Shown: in pieces, positions 34,610-42,537 of the stretch
How the letters are laid out: every line of letters begins with the position of its first letter
How positions within the stretch are numbered: the stretch's first letter is position 1
Assembly (NCBI GenBank): GCA_900113425.1
Contig: FOZF01000003.1
Coordinates: forward strand, 1 to 64,000
Length of the DNA: 64,000 bases
Origin: Stenotrophomonas maltophilia
GTDB lineage: Bacteria; Pseudomonadota; Gammaproteobacteria; Xanthomonadales; Xanthomonadaceae
Reading direction: 5' to 3'
The notes under the pieces: generated by a model
Told to the model about the DNA's origin: nothing
Database searches by the model: none
What the model saw: only the letters and a program-made list of their open reading frames with translations
Translations under genes and position numbers: made by a program

Positions 34610-35556
34610 CCTTGCCGGCACCGGCGCCGGCGCTGTACCTGGTCGACGCCAGCATCTACGTGTTCCGTGCCTGGCACTCGCTGCCCGACCAGTTCCAGGA
34701 TGCGCAGGGCTGGCCGACCAATGCCGTGCACGGCTTCGCGCGCTTCCTGCTGGACCTGCTGGAACGCGAGCGTCCGCAGCACATCGCCATCGCCTTTGAC
34801 GAGGCGCTGGACAGCGGCTTCCGCCATCGCCTGTATCCGGCGTACAAGGCCAATCGCGATCCGGCTCCCGAGGCGCTGAAGCGCCAGTTCGTGCATTGCA
34901 AGGCACTGTGCGCGGCGCTCGGTCTGGCCGTGCTTGCCCATCACGACTACGAGGCCGACGACCTGATCGGCAGCGCCCTGCATGTGCACCGCGGCAGCCA
35001 CCGCGGCGTCATCATTTCCGCCGACAAGGACCTGTCGCAGCTGCTGCTGGACCACGACGAGCAGTGGGACTATGCGCGCAACCAGCGCTGGAGCGTGGCC
35101 GGGGTGAAAGCGCGGCATGGCGTGCATGCGCATCAGATTGCCGACTACCTGGCGCTGTGCGGCGATGCGGTGGACAACATTCCCGGCATCAGCGGCGTCG
35201 GCAGCAAGTCCGCGGCGGTCCTGCTGGCCCACTTCGGCAGCCTAGATGTGCTGTACGAGCGCCTGGACGAAGTGCCCTTCCTGCGCCTGCGCGGCGCAGC
35301 GCAGATGGCGGTGCGCCTGCGCGAGCAGCGCGAGCATGCTCTGCTCTGGCGGCAGCTGACCACCATCGCGCTGGACGCGCCGCTGGAGGGCTGCCAACCC
35401 GGCCTGCTGCGGCAGACGGCTGACCCGGAGCTGCTCGGCGGCCTGTGCCAGACCCTGCGCTTCGGCCCGATGACCCGCCGCCGGCTGTTCAACGCCGCCG
35501 GCATGGCCGACCCGCTTCCCGCTCCCTCCTTTTCCAATACCGGCGAGCCCGCATGA
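34606..35556 (+). CDS. Stand-alone 5'-3' exonuclease / flap endonuclease domain protein
   Basis: Matches the 5'-nuclease domain of DNA polymerase I without a polymerase. The N-terminal metal site is YLVDASIYVFRAWHSLPDQF. Acidic residues follow in IAFDEALDSGFRHRLYPAYK, the conserved EADDLIGSAL, and VIISADKDLSQLL. The helix-hairpin-helix DNA-binding loop is GDAVDNIPGISGVGSKSAAV. Length 316 residues; the last about 60 residues are less conserved. It may act in Okazaki-fragment or repair flap removal alongside PolA. Its ATG overlaps the nitroreductase stop (ATGA), and its own stop overlaps the NUDIX start. Confidence 0.9.
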   Translation: MTLPAPAPALYLVDASIYVFRAWHSLPDQFQDAQGWPTNAVHGFARFLLDLLERERPQHIAIAFDEALDSGFRHRLYPAYKANRDPAPEALKRQFVHCKALCAALGLAVLAHHDYEADDLIGSALHVHRGSHRGVIISADKDLSQLLLDHDEQWDYARNQRWSVAGVKARHGVHAHQIADYLALCGDAVDNIPGISGVGSKSAAVLLAHFGSLDVLYERLDEVPFLRLRGAAQMAVRLREQREHALLWRQLTTIALDAPLEGCQPGLLRQTADPELLGGLCQTLRFGPMTRRRLFNAAGMADPLPAPSFSNTGEPA

Positions 35557-36107
35557 GCCAGCGCAATACCGAAGCCCCGCGTGTTGTCTATGAAGGCAAG
35601 TACCAGCGCATGCTGGTACGCGGCACCTGGGAATACAGCGAACGCACCCATGCCGGTGGCCTGGCGGCGATCATCATCGCCGTCACCCCCGAGGACAAGG
35701 TGCTGTTCGTCGAGCAGTTCCGCGTGCCCCTGCAGGCATCGACCATCGAGATGCCGGCCGGGCTGGTCGGTGACATCCATGCCGGCGAGTCGATCGAAGT
35801 CTCGGCGGTACGCGAACTGGAAGAAGAGACCGGCTGGACCGCCGAGCACGCCGAAGTGCTGATGATCGGCCCGACCTCCTCCGGCGCCAGCAGCGAGAAG
35901 ATCGCCTTCGTGCGCGCCACCGGCCTGCGCCGGATCGGCGAAGGCGGCGGCGACGACAGCGAGGACATCACGGTGCACGAAGTGCCGCTCAAGCAGGCTG
36001 CCGCGTGGCTGGTGCAGAAGATGGGCGAAGGCTACGAGCTCGATGCCAAGCTCTGGGCCGGGCTGTGGATGATCGAACACCACCTGGACGGGCGCCCGCG
36101 TGGCTGA
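35553..36107 (+). CDS. NUDIX hydrolase, ADP-ribose pyrophosphatase-like
   Basis: A 184-residue NUDIX protein. The box fits GX5EX7REUXEEXGU exactly: GDIHAGESIEVSAVRELEEE then TGW. Upstream FVEQFRVPLQASTIEMPAG is the pattern of the ADP-sugar diphosphatase branch (NudF-like), and SSEKIAFVRATGL supports it. The substrate is inferred as ADP-ribose or a related sugar nucleotide. The ATG at 35553 overlaps the exonuclease stop by ATGA; the next gene begins 8 bp before its end. Confidence 0.92.
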   Translation: MSQRNTEAPRVVYEGKYQRMLVRGTWEYSERTHAGGLAAIIIAVTPEDKVLFVEQFRVPLQASTIEMPAGLVGDIHAGESIEVSAVRELEEETGWTAEHAEVLMIGPTSSGASSEKIAFVRATGLRRIGEGGGDDSEDITVHEVPLKQAAAWLVQKMGEGYELDAKLWAGLWMIEHHLDGRPRG

Positions 36108-36897
36108 CGCCGACCTGCACACCTTGCCGGCGTTGCTGGACGCTGACGACCCGGCGATCTACACCATCCACCAGCCGCAGGGCGCTTCGCCGTACCTGCT
36201 GCTGGCCGATCACGCCGGGCAGCAGGTGCCGCGCGCACTGGCCGGCCTCGGCCTGCCGCAGCGCGAACTTGACCGCCATATCGGCTGGGACATCGGCATC
36301 GGCGGCACCACGCGTGCGTTGGCCGAACGGCTGGATGCCTGGGCCATCGAGCAGACCTATTCGCGCCTGCTGATCGACTGCAACCGTCCGCTGGCATCGC
36401 CGACCCTGATTCCGGAAGCAAGCGATCACACCGTGGTACCGGGCAACGCCGGCCTGTCGGCCGCACAACGGCAGCAGCGCATCGACGCGATCCACGCGCC
36501 CTACCACGCCCGCATCGAAGCGGAACTGGATGCGCGCCGTGAAGCCGGCCGCCCGACCCTGCTGGTGATGATGCACAGCTTCACTCCCTCCATGAACGGC
36601 ACGCTGCGGCCATGGCATGCCGGCGTGCTGTACCACCAGGACACGCGCTTTGCCCACGCCCTGCTGCAGGCACTGCGCGACGAAGGCGATCTGGTGGTCG
36701 GTGACAACGAACCGTATTCGGTAAGCAGTACCAGCGACTACGCGGTACCGGTGCACGGCGAAGGGCGTGGCCTGGTGCACGTGGAACTGGAGATCCGCCA
36801 GGACCTGATCGCCGACGCGGCCGGGCAGCAGGCGTGGGCCGAGCGGCTGGCGCGGATCTTCAGCGCGTTGCAGCCACGGCTGCTGGCATCCGTGTAA
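36100..36897 (+). CDS. N-formylglutamate amidohydrolase family protein
   Basis: A 265-residue member of the N-formylglutamate amidohydrolase family (HutG type of the formylglutamate route of histidine breakdown). Seen: LLLADHAGQQVPRAL, RHIGWDIGIGGTTRALAERL, RLLIDCNRP, MMHSFTPSMNG and GLVHVELEIRQDLI, containing the expected metal-binding His and acidic residues. No other hut gene is near, so the true substrate may differ. The start is GTG at 36100, inside the NUDIX 3' end, overlapping by 8 bp. Confidence 0.88.
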   Translation: MADADLHTLPALLDADDPAIYTIHQPQGASPYLLLADHAGQQVPRALAGLGLPQRELDRHIGWDIGIGGTTRALAERLDAWAIEQTYSRLLIDCNRPLASPTLIPEASDHTVVPGNAGLSAAQRQQRIDAIHAPYHARIEAELDARREAGRPTLLVMMHSFTPSMNGTLRPWHAGVLYHQDTRFAHALLQALRDEGDLVVGDNEPYSVSSTSDYAVPVHGEGRGLVHVELEIRQDLIADAAGQQAWAERLARIFSALQPRLLASV

Positions 36898-36939
36898 CGC
36901 CATCCGGGCCCGGTCGCGCCGGGCCATCCTGCAGGTCGA

Positions 36940-38352
36940 TCATGCGTCGTTGGCCAGGCAGGCGGGGGCTGCCGCGGCGACCGGCGCCGGGCGCAGGGCC
37001 AGCGCGATGACCACGCCGAGCAGTGCAAACAATGCGGCCCCGTACTCCGCACGCACCAGCCCGGCCAGCGCATCCGGAGAACCGGCAGCTGCCACGTCGG
37101 CGTTGGCCACCATCACCAGCACCGCCAGGCCCAGCGCACCGCCGATCTGCTGTGCGGTGGCCGCCATGCCCGACGCCACGCCCTGCTGCGCCGCCGGCAC
37201 GCCCTGACCCGCCACGATCCACATCGCGGTCCAGGTCATGCCTTGGCCGATGCTCAACACCACCACGCCCGGCAGCAATGGCCAGAAATTCGAGGCATGC
37301 GGCAGTGCCGCCGCCACCCAGGCGATGCCGACGGCACCGGCCAGGTTGCCGATCACCAGCACCCTGCGCGCGCTCCAGCGCTGCAGCGTCCACTCGGCAA
37401 GCTGGATGCCCACGGTGCACACCGCCGTGGCCGGCAGGAATGCCAGGCCGGCCTGCAGCGGACTCCAGCCGTAGCCGTCCTGGAAGTACAGCGCCATGAA
37501 GTAGTACTGCACACCGTAGCTGCTCATGAACGCGAACGTCAGGCCGAGGGCGGCACGAAGGCCCGGCAGGCGCAGCAGCGCGAACTGCATCAGTGGATCG
37601 CGGCTGCGCAGCTCGATCTGCACGAACGCGAACAGGATCAGTATCGACAGCAGCAGGCAGCCCAGCGTGACGGGCGCCGTCCACCCCCATTCGGGGCCCT
37701 GTACCAGCGTGGTCACCAGCAGGCTGCCACCCAGGGTCACGGCGATGCAGCCGGCCAGATCGAACGAACGGCCCTGCGGGCGCGAAGCATCGGGCGGCAG
37801 CCACGCACCGGCGGCAAGCGCGCACGCGGTAGCCAGCGGCACGATCACCGCCAGCACCGCCGGCCAGCCGAAGGCCTGGGTGAGCACGCCACCGAGCAGC
37901 GTGCCCAATGCGAGACCCACTGCACTGGCCATGCTCCAGATCGCCAGCGCGCGGTTGCGGGCCGGGCCTTCTTCATACAGCGTGTTGATCAGGGCCAGCG
38001 TTGCCGGGAACAGCAGCGCGGCACCAATGCCCTGCGCTGCGCGCGCGATGATCAGCAGGCCCGCATTCGGCGCCAGCGCACCGAGCAGCGATGCCACCGC
38101 GAACAACAGCATGCCCAGGCGGTAGAAGCGGCGGCGGCCGATCAGGTCGGCGGCACGCCCGCCCAGCAGCAGGCTGCCGCCGAAGGCCACGGTGTAGGCA
38201 CTGACCACCCATTGCAGCTGCTGCGCGTTGATCTGCAGCGCGCGGCCCATGTCATGCAGCGCGACAAAGATGATGGTGGCATCCAGGGCGATGATCAGCT
38301 GGGCGGTGGCCAGCAGGGTCAGCGCCCAGCGCGGGTATTTGAGGGGAGCCAT
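36940..38352 (-). CDS. MFS drug exporter, DHA2 (14-span) family
   Basis: A 470-residue inner-membrane transporter with fourteen hydrophobic segments. The DHA2 signature ALDATIIFVALHDMGRALQI is in span 1, the loop GGRAADLIGRRRFYRLGM (motif A) follows span 2, and AQGIGAALLFPATLALI and ALGTLLGGVLTQAFGWPAVL (motif C-like) follow. It resembles EmrB/QacA-type proton antiporters. The substrate is unknown. It is divergent from a LysR regulator across 90 bp, which probably controls it. Confidence 0.92.
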   Translation of the reverse strand: MAPLKYPRWALTLLATAQLIIALDATIIFVALHDMGRALQINAQQLQWVVSAYTVAFGGSLLLGGRAADLIGRRRFYRLGMLLFAVASLLGALAPNAGLLIIARAAQGIGAALLFPATLALINTLYEEGPARNRALAIWSMASAVGLALGTLLGGVLTQAFGWPAVLAVIVPLATACALAAGAWLPPDASRPQGRSFDLAGCIAVTLGGSLLVTTLVQGPEWGWTAPVTLGCLLLSILILFAFVQIELRSRDPLMQFALLRLPGLRAALGLTFAFMSSYGVQYYFMALYFQDGYGWSPLQAGLAFLPATAVCTVGIQLAEWTLQRWSARRVLVIGNLAGAVGIAWVAAALPHASNFWPLLPGVVVLSIGQGMTWTAMWIVAGQGVPAAQQGVASGMAATAQQIGGALGLAVLVMVANADVAAAGSPDALAGLVRAEYGAALFALLGVVIALALRPAPVAAAAPACLANDA

Positions 38353-38442
38353 CGGTGGTCTGGACTGAAGGGGGAGCGCAGTCTCATTGATGCAGCGGAA
38401 TCAATAAACCCCTTACCGGCCATATCTGTCATGATTTTCAGC
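38353..38442. promoter_or_regulatory. Divergent control region of the MFS/LysR pair
   Basis: A 90-bp gap between divergent genes where a LysR-type autoregulator would bind. TCATTGATGCAGCGGAATCA around 38383-38402 has a partial T-N11-A-like dyad (TGATGCAGCGGAATCA). No clean promoter was identified. Confidence 0.4.
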
Positions 38443-39342
38443 ATGAGTGGATCATCGATGGACCTCAACGCGGTGCGCATGCTGGTGCAGGTGGCCGAAG
38501 CACGCAGCTTCACCGTCGCCGCCGGCCAGCTCGGCCTGAGCCAGTCCGGGCTGTCGCGCGCGATCAGCCGGCTCGAGGTGGACCTGGGCGTGAAGCTGCT
38601 GCAGCGGAACACGCGCAACGTGGCATTGACCCCGGATGGCCGCCAGTTCGTAGAACAGGTCGCGCCGCTGCTGTGCGGGCTGGAGGACGCGGAACGGCAG
38701 CTTGCCGATCGCCCCTGCACGCCGTCGGGCACGCTGAAGATCAGTGCACCGTCGATGTTCGGCCGCAAGGTGCTGGTGCCCCTGCTGGCGCCGCTGCTGG
38801 AGCGCCATTCACAACTGCAGGTCGAAGCCGTGCTCAGCGATCGCCTGGTCGACCTGGTCGAAGAAGGGTTCGATGCCGCGCTGCGGACCGGCACGATCGC
38901 CGACCAGCGCATCGTCGCCCGGCCCCTGCGACCCCTACGCTGGGTGACCGTCGCCAGCCCGGACTACCTCGCCCGGCGCGGTGCTCCGCGCGATGTGGCC
39001 GCACTGACGGGGCATGCCTGCCTGGCCGTGCGCAACCTGCGCAGTGGCCGCCTGGTGGACTGGCAGTTCCTTCAGGACGGCCAGCTGCGCGAATTCACGC
39101 CACCGACGCGGATGGTGTTCGACAGCGGCGACCCCTTGGTAGAAGCCGCCATCGCCGGCATCGGCATCGTGCAGGTAATGGATTTCGCCGTGGCCGACGC
39201 CTTGGCCGACGGCCGTCTGCTGCGCGTGCTGCAACCGTTTGAAGGCCGCAGCCGCGAACTCTCGTTGATCTACCCGCCTTCGCGCCAGCACTCACCGAAG
39301 CTGCAGGTGCTGGCCGACGCGCTGCTTGCGGGGGACTGGTAG
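38443..39342 (+). CDS. LysR-family transcriptional regulator
   Basis: A 299-residue LTTR. The N-terminal winged helix-turn-helix is MDLNAVRMLVQVAEARSFTV, AAGQLGLSQSGLSRAISRLE, then LGVKLLQRNTRNVALTPDGR. The C-terminal effector domain (about 95-299) is the CrgA/YafC-like type (LKISAPSMFGRKVLVPLLAP, EEGFDAALRTGTI). ATGs at 38431, 38443 and 38458 are in frame; the family N-terminus would fit 38458 best. It is divergent from the MFS exporter. Its last 43 bp are repeated downstream at 39428-39470 within a SMAG array. Confidence 0.92.
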   Translation: MSGSSMDLNAVRMLVQVAEARSFTVAAGQLGLSQSGLSRAISRLEVDLGVKLLQRNTRNVALTPDGRQFVEQVAPLLCGLEDAERQLADRPCTPSGTLKISAPSMFGRKVLVPLLAPLLERHSQLQVEAVLSDRLVDLVEEGFDAALRTGTIADQRIVARPLRPLRWVTVASPDYLARRGAPRDVAALTGHACLAVRNLRSGRLVDWQFLQDGQLREFTPPTRMVFDSGDPLVEAAIAGIGIVQVMDFAVADALADGRLLRVLQPFEGRSRELSLIYPPSRQHSPKLQVLADALLAGDW

Positions 39343-39543
39343 CGCCGGGCCATGCCCGGCGAGTCGAACCGTGGCGACAGACCGGAGTGCCGCCGGGCAT
39401 GGCCCGGCGCTGCCGGCGCAGCGTCTGCTGCAGGTGCTGGCCGACGCGCTGCCTGCGGGGGACGGGTAGCGCCGGGCCATGCCCGGCGAGTCAGACCGCG
39501 GCACAGACCGGAATGCCGCCGGGCGTGGCCCGGCGCTACCGGC
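39300..39543. repeat. SMAG array carrying a duplicated copy of the lysR 3' end
   Basis: Two facing SMAG pairs (about 39340-39412 and 39467-39541). The last 43 bp of the lysR gene (39300-39342, CTGCAGGTGCTGGCCGACGC...GGGGGACTGGTAG) recur at 39428-39470 with two substitutions, just before the second pair. The period is 127 bp. The duplicate would still read LQVLADALPAGDG-stop but has no gene in front of it. Confidence 0.88.
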
Positions 39544-39546
39544 GCG

Positions 39547-40488
39547 TTACGCGAAGCTGTCCGTGGCGCGCACCAGCGCGTCGACATTCTCCGCTTCGAA
39601 CGCGGAGTGGCCCGATGCCGGGGTGATTTCCAGCTTCGCCTTCGGCCACACCTTGGTCAGGTCCCAGGCATTGGCGAGCGGGCACACCACGTCGTAGCGG
39701 CCATGCACGATCACGCCCGGGATGTCGGCGATGCGGTGCGCGTCGCGCAGCAGCTGGTCTTCCACCTCGAAGAAGCCACCATTGACGAAGTAGTGGTTCT
39801 CGATACGGGCAAAGGCCAGGGCGAAATGCGGATCTTCGTGGCTGTTGATGAAGTCATCATCCACATGCAGGAAGCTGGTCGCACCCTCCCACACGGCCCA
39901 GGCCTTGGCTGCTTCCAGGCGGGTCGCCTCGTCGTCACTGGTCAGGCGACGGTGGAACGCCGAGATCAGGTCATGGCGTTCAACCACCGGAATCGGCTTC
40001 AGATAGTGCTCCCATGCATCGGGGAACAGGCGATTGGCGCCCTCCTGGTAGAACCATTCAAGCTCCCAGCGGCGGAGCATGAAGATGCCGCGCAGAACCA
40101 GTTCGGTGACGCGCTGCGGATGGGTTTCGGCGTAGGCCAGCGCCAGGGTTGACCCCCAGCTGCCACCGAACACCTGCCAGCGATCCACCTTCAGGTGCTC
40201 GCGCAGCTTCTCGATATCGGCGACGAGGTCCCAAGTGGTGTTGTCCACCAGATCCGCATGCGGCGTGGAACGGCCGGCGCCGCGCTGGTCGAACAGGATG
40301 ATGCGGTACTTCGCCGGGTCATGGAACTGGCGCATCTTGTCGCTGCAACCGCCCCCCGGACCGCCGTGCAGCATCACCACCGGCTTGCCATCCGGATTGC
40401 CGCACTGCTCGAAGTACAGCGTGTGGCGGTCGTCGACCTTAAGGGTGCCGACGTCATAGGGGGTGATGGCGGGGTACAGCGTACGCAT
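39547..40488 (-). CDS. pip: Proline iminopeptidase
   Basis: Alpha/beta-hydrolase (peptidase S33) that removes N-terminal proline from peptides. Oxyanion region VVMLHGGPGGGCSDKMRQF, nucleophile elbow FGGSWGSTLALAYAE, catalytic Asp in VHGRYDVVCPL and His in SGHSAFE. Length 313 residues, close to the crystallised X. citri enzyme. No signal peptide. It is separated from prmC by 48 bp on the same strand; the last bases before the SMAG array are its stop. Confidence 0.96.
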   Translation of the reverse strand: MRTLYPAITPYDVGTLKVDDRHTLYFEQCGNPDGKPVVMLHGGPGGGCSDKMRQFHDPAKYRIILFDQRGAGRSTPHADLVDNTTWDLVADIEKLREHLKVDRWQVFGGSWGSTLALAYAETHPQRVTELVLRGIFMLRRWELEWFYQEGANRLFPDAWEHYLKPIPVVERHDLISAFHRRLTSDDEATRLEAAKAWAVWEGATSFLHVDDDFINSHEDPHFALAFARIENHYFVNGGFFEVEDQLLRDAHRIADIPGVIVHGRYDVVCPLANAWDLTKVWPKAKLEITPASGHSAFEAENVDALVRATDSFA

Positions 40489-40536
40489 GCTTGCAGCTCC
40501 AGGGTGATGCCCTGCCGGGGCAGGAGAACCCCCATT

Positions 40537-41394
40537 CTAGGCCGGTCGCCGCCCAAGGGTGACCCGGTCACGCTGCTCGAGGTCCTGCTGGGTCTGCACG
40601 TCGGCGAAACCGGCCGCATCGAACAGCGTGCGGATCGCCGCGCCCTGGTCCCAGCCGTGCTCGATCAGCAGCCAGCCCGCCGGCTGCAGGTGTTCGGGCG
40701 CGCCTGCGACGATGCGGCGGATGTCGTCCAGTCCGTCGATGCCGGATGCCAGTGCGCTGGCCGGCTCGAACCGCAGGTCGCCCTGCTGCAGATGCGGATC
40801 ATCGCTGGCGATGTAGGGCGGATTGCTGGCAATCAGTGCGAAGCGGGCGCCCTGCAGCGGTGCGTACCAGTCCTGTCCACCTTCAGCGAAACGCACGTTG
40901 CGCAGTTCATGGTGGGCGGCGTTGTGCGCGGCCACGGCCAGTGCACCGGCGCTGGCATCGGTGGCCAGCACCTGTGCCAGCGGCCGCTCGCTGGCCAGCG
41001 CCAGGGCGATCGCACCACTGCCGGTCCCGAGGTCGGCCACGGACAGCGGGCGCTCCGGTGGCAGGCGTTCCAGCGCCAGCTCCACCAGCAGTTCGGTTTC
41101 CGGACGCGGGATGAGGGTCGCCGCATCGACCCGCAGATCGAGCGTCCAGAACCCGCGCCGGCCGGTCAGGTAGGCCACCGGCTCACCGGCGGCGCGACGC
41201 GCCAGCAGCGCTTCGAAGGCAGCCTGCGCAGTTGCCGGCAGCGGATCGGTCGCATGGGCAAACAGCCAGCTGCGTGGTCGCTCCAGCACGTGCAGCAGCA
41301 GCAGCTCTGCCTCGTGGCGGGCGTCGGTGCCGCCCAGGCGGGCGCTGGCGTCGGCCACTACCTGGCGCAGGGAGGGTTGGGTTTGGGAAGACAT
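40537..41394 (-). CDS. prmC: Release factor N5-glutamine methyltransferase
   Basis: Methylates the Gln of the GGQ motif in RF1 and RF2. A class I SAM fold: [20 protein letters not shown] for SAM binding, and the diagnostic NPPY in [20 protein letters not shown]. The N-terminal helical domain ends in [20 protein letters not shown], which contacts the release factor. Length 285 residues. RF1 is encoded at 14779-15861. Confidence 0.95.
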   Translation of the reverse strand: MSSQTQPSLRQVVADASARLGGTDARHEAELLLLHVLERPRSWLFAHATDPLPATAQAAFEALLARRAAGEPVAYLTGRRGFWTLDLRVDAATLIPRPETELLVELALERLPPERPLSVADLGTGSGAIALALASERPLAQVLATDASAGALAVAAHNAAHHELRNVRFAEGGQDWYAPLQGARFALIASNPPYIASDDPHLQQGDLRFEPASALASGIDGLDDIRRIVAGAPEHLQPAGWLLIEHGWDQGAAIRTLFDAAGFADVQTQQDLEQRDRVTLGRRPA

Positions 41395-41403
41395 TCCGCA
41401 ATT

Positions 41404-41497
41404 GTAGAGCCGAGCCCATGCCCGGCTGCTTCTGGAACAGCCGAGCGAGGGCTCGGCTCTACAGATCCACAGCCGAGCGCGTGCTCGGCTCTACAAA
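41404..41497. repeat. Three GTAGAGCCGAGC-type palindromes
   Basis: GTAGAGCCGAGCCCATGCCC...GGCT, then CAGCCGAGCGAGGGCTCGGC...TCTAC, then CAGCCGAGCGCGTGCTCGGC...TCTAC. They keep the GTAG/CTAC end of SMAG elements but have a GAGCCGAGC stem, so they are a distinct subfamily. They lie upstream of prmC and the ahpC promoter. Confidence 0.8.
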
Positions 41498-41638
41498 AGC
41501 TGGAATCCGTTCAGGTTTCGCCAGAGGGCATAAGGAGGGGCTATCAGCCCTCTTCATTCGTCCCTGGCGATTTTCCTTGTCACACAGGCAGTTGCAGGAT
41601 GAGGGCAGAAAGGTTCAGTGCCGGCTCATGGCAATTTG

Positions 41639-41675
41639 ATAGGCTGCATCTATCAAATAGATGCAATCAATGGAT
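41639..41675 (+). promoter_or_regulatory. Operator-like dyad upstream of ahpC, possible OxyR site
   Basis: TGCATCTAT-CAA-ATAGATGCA (41645-41665) is a perfect 9-bp inverted repeat. The stretch also contains ATAG at 41639 and CTAT at 41650, the 11-bp spacing of the first half of the OxyR consensus; the second half is weak. It lies just upstream of the candidate -35 (41675-41680), the position for an activator. OxyR itself is encoded downstream. The match is partial. Confidence 0.55.
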
Positions 41676-41749
41676 TGTTCTTATCGCAACCGAGCCGGTA
41701 ACCTAGCTCCTGTCGATTCACCCACTCCCCTTCACCCAGAGGAAAAATG

Positions 41750-42313
41750 ATGTCCCTCATCAATACCCAGATCCAGCCGTTCGAAGCCAACGCCTACCAC
41801 AACGGCGAGTTCATCAAGGTTTCCGATGCCAGCCTGAAGGGCCAGTGGTCCGTCCTGATCTTCATGCCGGCTGCATTCACCTTCAACTGCCCGACCGAGA
41901 TCGAAGACGCCGCCGACCACTACGCCGAGTTCAAGAAGGCTGGCGCCGAGGTCTACATCGTCACCACCGACACGCACTTCTCGCACAAGGTCTGGCACGA
42001 AACCTCGCCGGCCGTCGGCAAGGCCCAGTTCCCGCTGGTCGGCGACCCGACCCACCAGCTGACCAACGCCTTCGGCGTGCACATTCCGGAAGAAGGCCTG
42101 GCCCTGCGCGGCACCTTCATCATCAATCCGGAAGGCGTGATCAAGACCCTGGAGATCCACTCCAACGAGATCGCCCGCGACGTCTCCGAGACCCTGCGCA
42201 AGCTGAAGGCCGCCCAGTTCACCGCCGCCAACCCGAACCAGGTGTGCCCGGCGAAGTGGAAGGAAGGCGAGAAGACCCTGACCCCGTCGCTGGACCTGGT
42301 CGGCAAGATCTAA
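41750..42313 (+). CDS. ahpC: Alkyl hydroperoxide reductase subunit C (peroxiredoxin)
   Basis: Reduces peroxides and organic hydroperoxides. The peroxidatic Cys47 is in [20 protein letters not shown] and the resolving Cys is in [11 protein letters not shown]. Length 187 residues, typical of typical-2-Cys AhpC. Of two tandem ATGs (41747, 41750), the second gives the standard [16 protein letters not shown] start and better spacing to AGAGGA. Re-reduced by AhpF encoded downstream. A 13-bp GC hairpin follows the stop, so ahpC may be expressed more strongly than ahpF. Confidence 0.98.
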   Translation: MSLINTQIQPFEANAYHNGEFIKVSDASLKGQWSVLIFMPAAFTFNCPTEIEDAADHYAEFKKAGAEVYIVTTDTHFSHKVWHETSPAVGKAQFPLVGDPTHQLTNAFGVHIPEEGLALRGTFIINPEGVIKTLEIHSNEIARDVSETLRKLKAAQFTAANPNQVCPAKWKEGEKTLTPSLDLVGKI

Positions 42314-42322
42314 CGCAGCACC

Positions 42323-42355
42323 GGCGTGCCGTGGCCCCCCACGCCACGGCACGCC
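42323..42355 (+). terminator. Strong hairpin after ahpC
   Basis: GGCGTGCCGTGGC (42323-42335) pairs perfectly with GCCACGGCACGCC (42343-42355) across a 7-nt loop, 9 bp past the ahpC stop. No T run follows, so partial termination or 3'-end protection is likely. Confidence 0.6.
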
Positions 42356-42385
42356 CATCTCCATGCCGGCGGCATCGCCGGCGTG

Positions 42386-42464
42386 GGGGTGAACCCAAGA
42401 CAGCCGACGCGGGCCCGTCGCGGCCAGCCAGCCCCTTCCACGGTCGCTGTCTTGGGTTCACCCC
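42386..42464. repeat. 19-bp inverted repeat between ahpC and ahpF
   Basis: GGGGTGAACCCAAGACAGC (42386-42404) is exactly complementary to GCTGTCTTGGGTTCACCCC (42446-42464), with 41 bp between. It lies entirely inside the 224-bp ahpC-ahpF gap. No second copy of these arms was seen in the window. Confidence 0.8.
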
Positions 42465-42537
42465 TACCCCCTGCTGGTCCGCTACCTTCTACAGCGGTGC
42501 CACGCCCCCTGTTTGCCTGAAGCCAGGAGAAGACCCG

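Larger units (their letters stand above)
41395..41749. other. 355-bp region: GTAG-like repeats and the ahpC promoter
   Basis: No gene. It contains three related GAGCCGAGC-type palindromes at 41404-41497, the operator-like dyad at 41639-41675, and a candidate promoter (TTGTTC 41675-41680, 18 bp, TAACCT 41699-41704). AhpC's ribosome site AGAGGA lies at 41739-41744. Confidence 0.7.

Noticed and set aside
38431..38460. Exact start of the LysR gene as ATG 38431
   Set aside because: It adds MIFS before the family N-terminus and has no ribosome site. 38443 was listed, with 38458 as a serious alternative.
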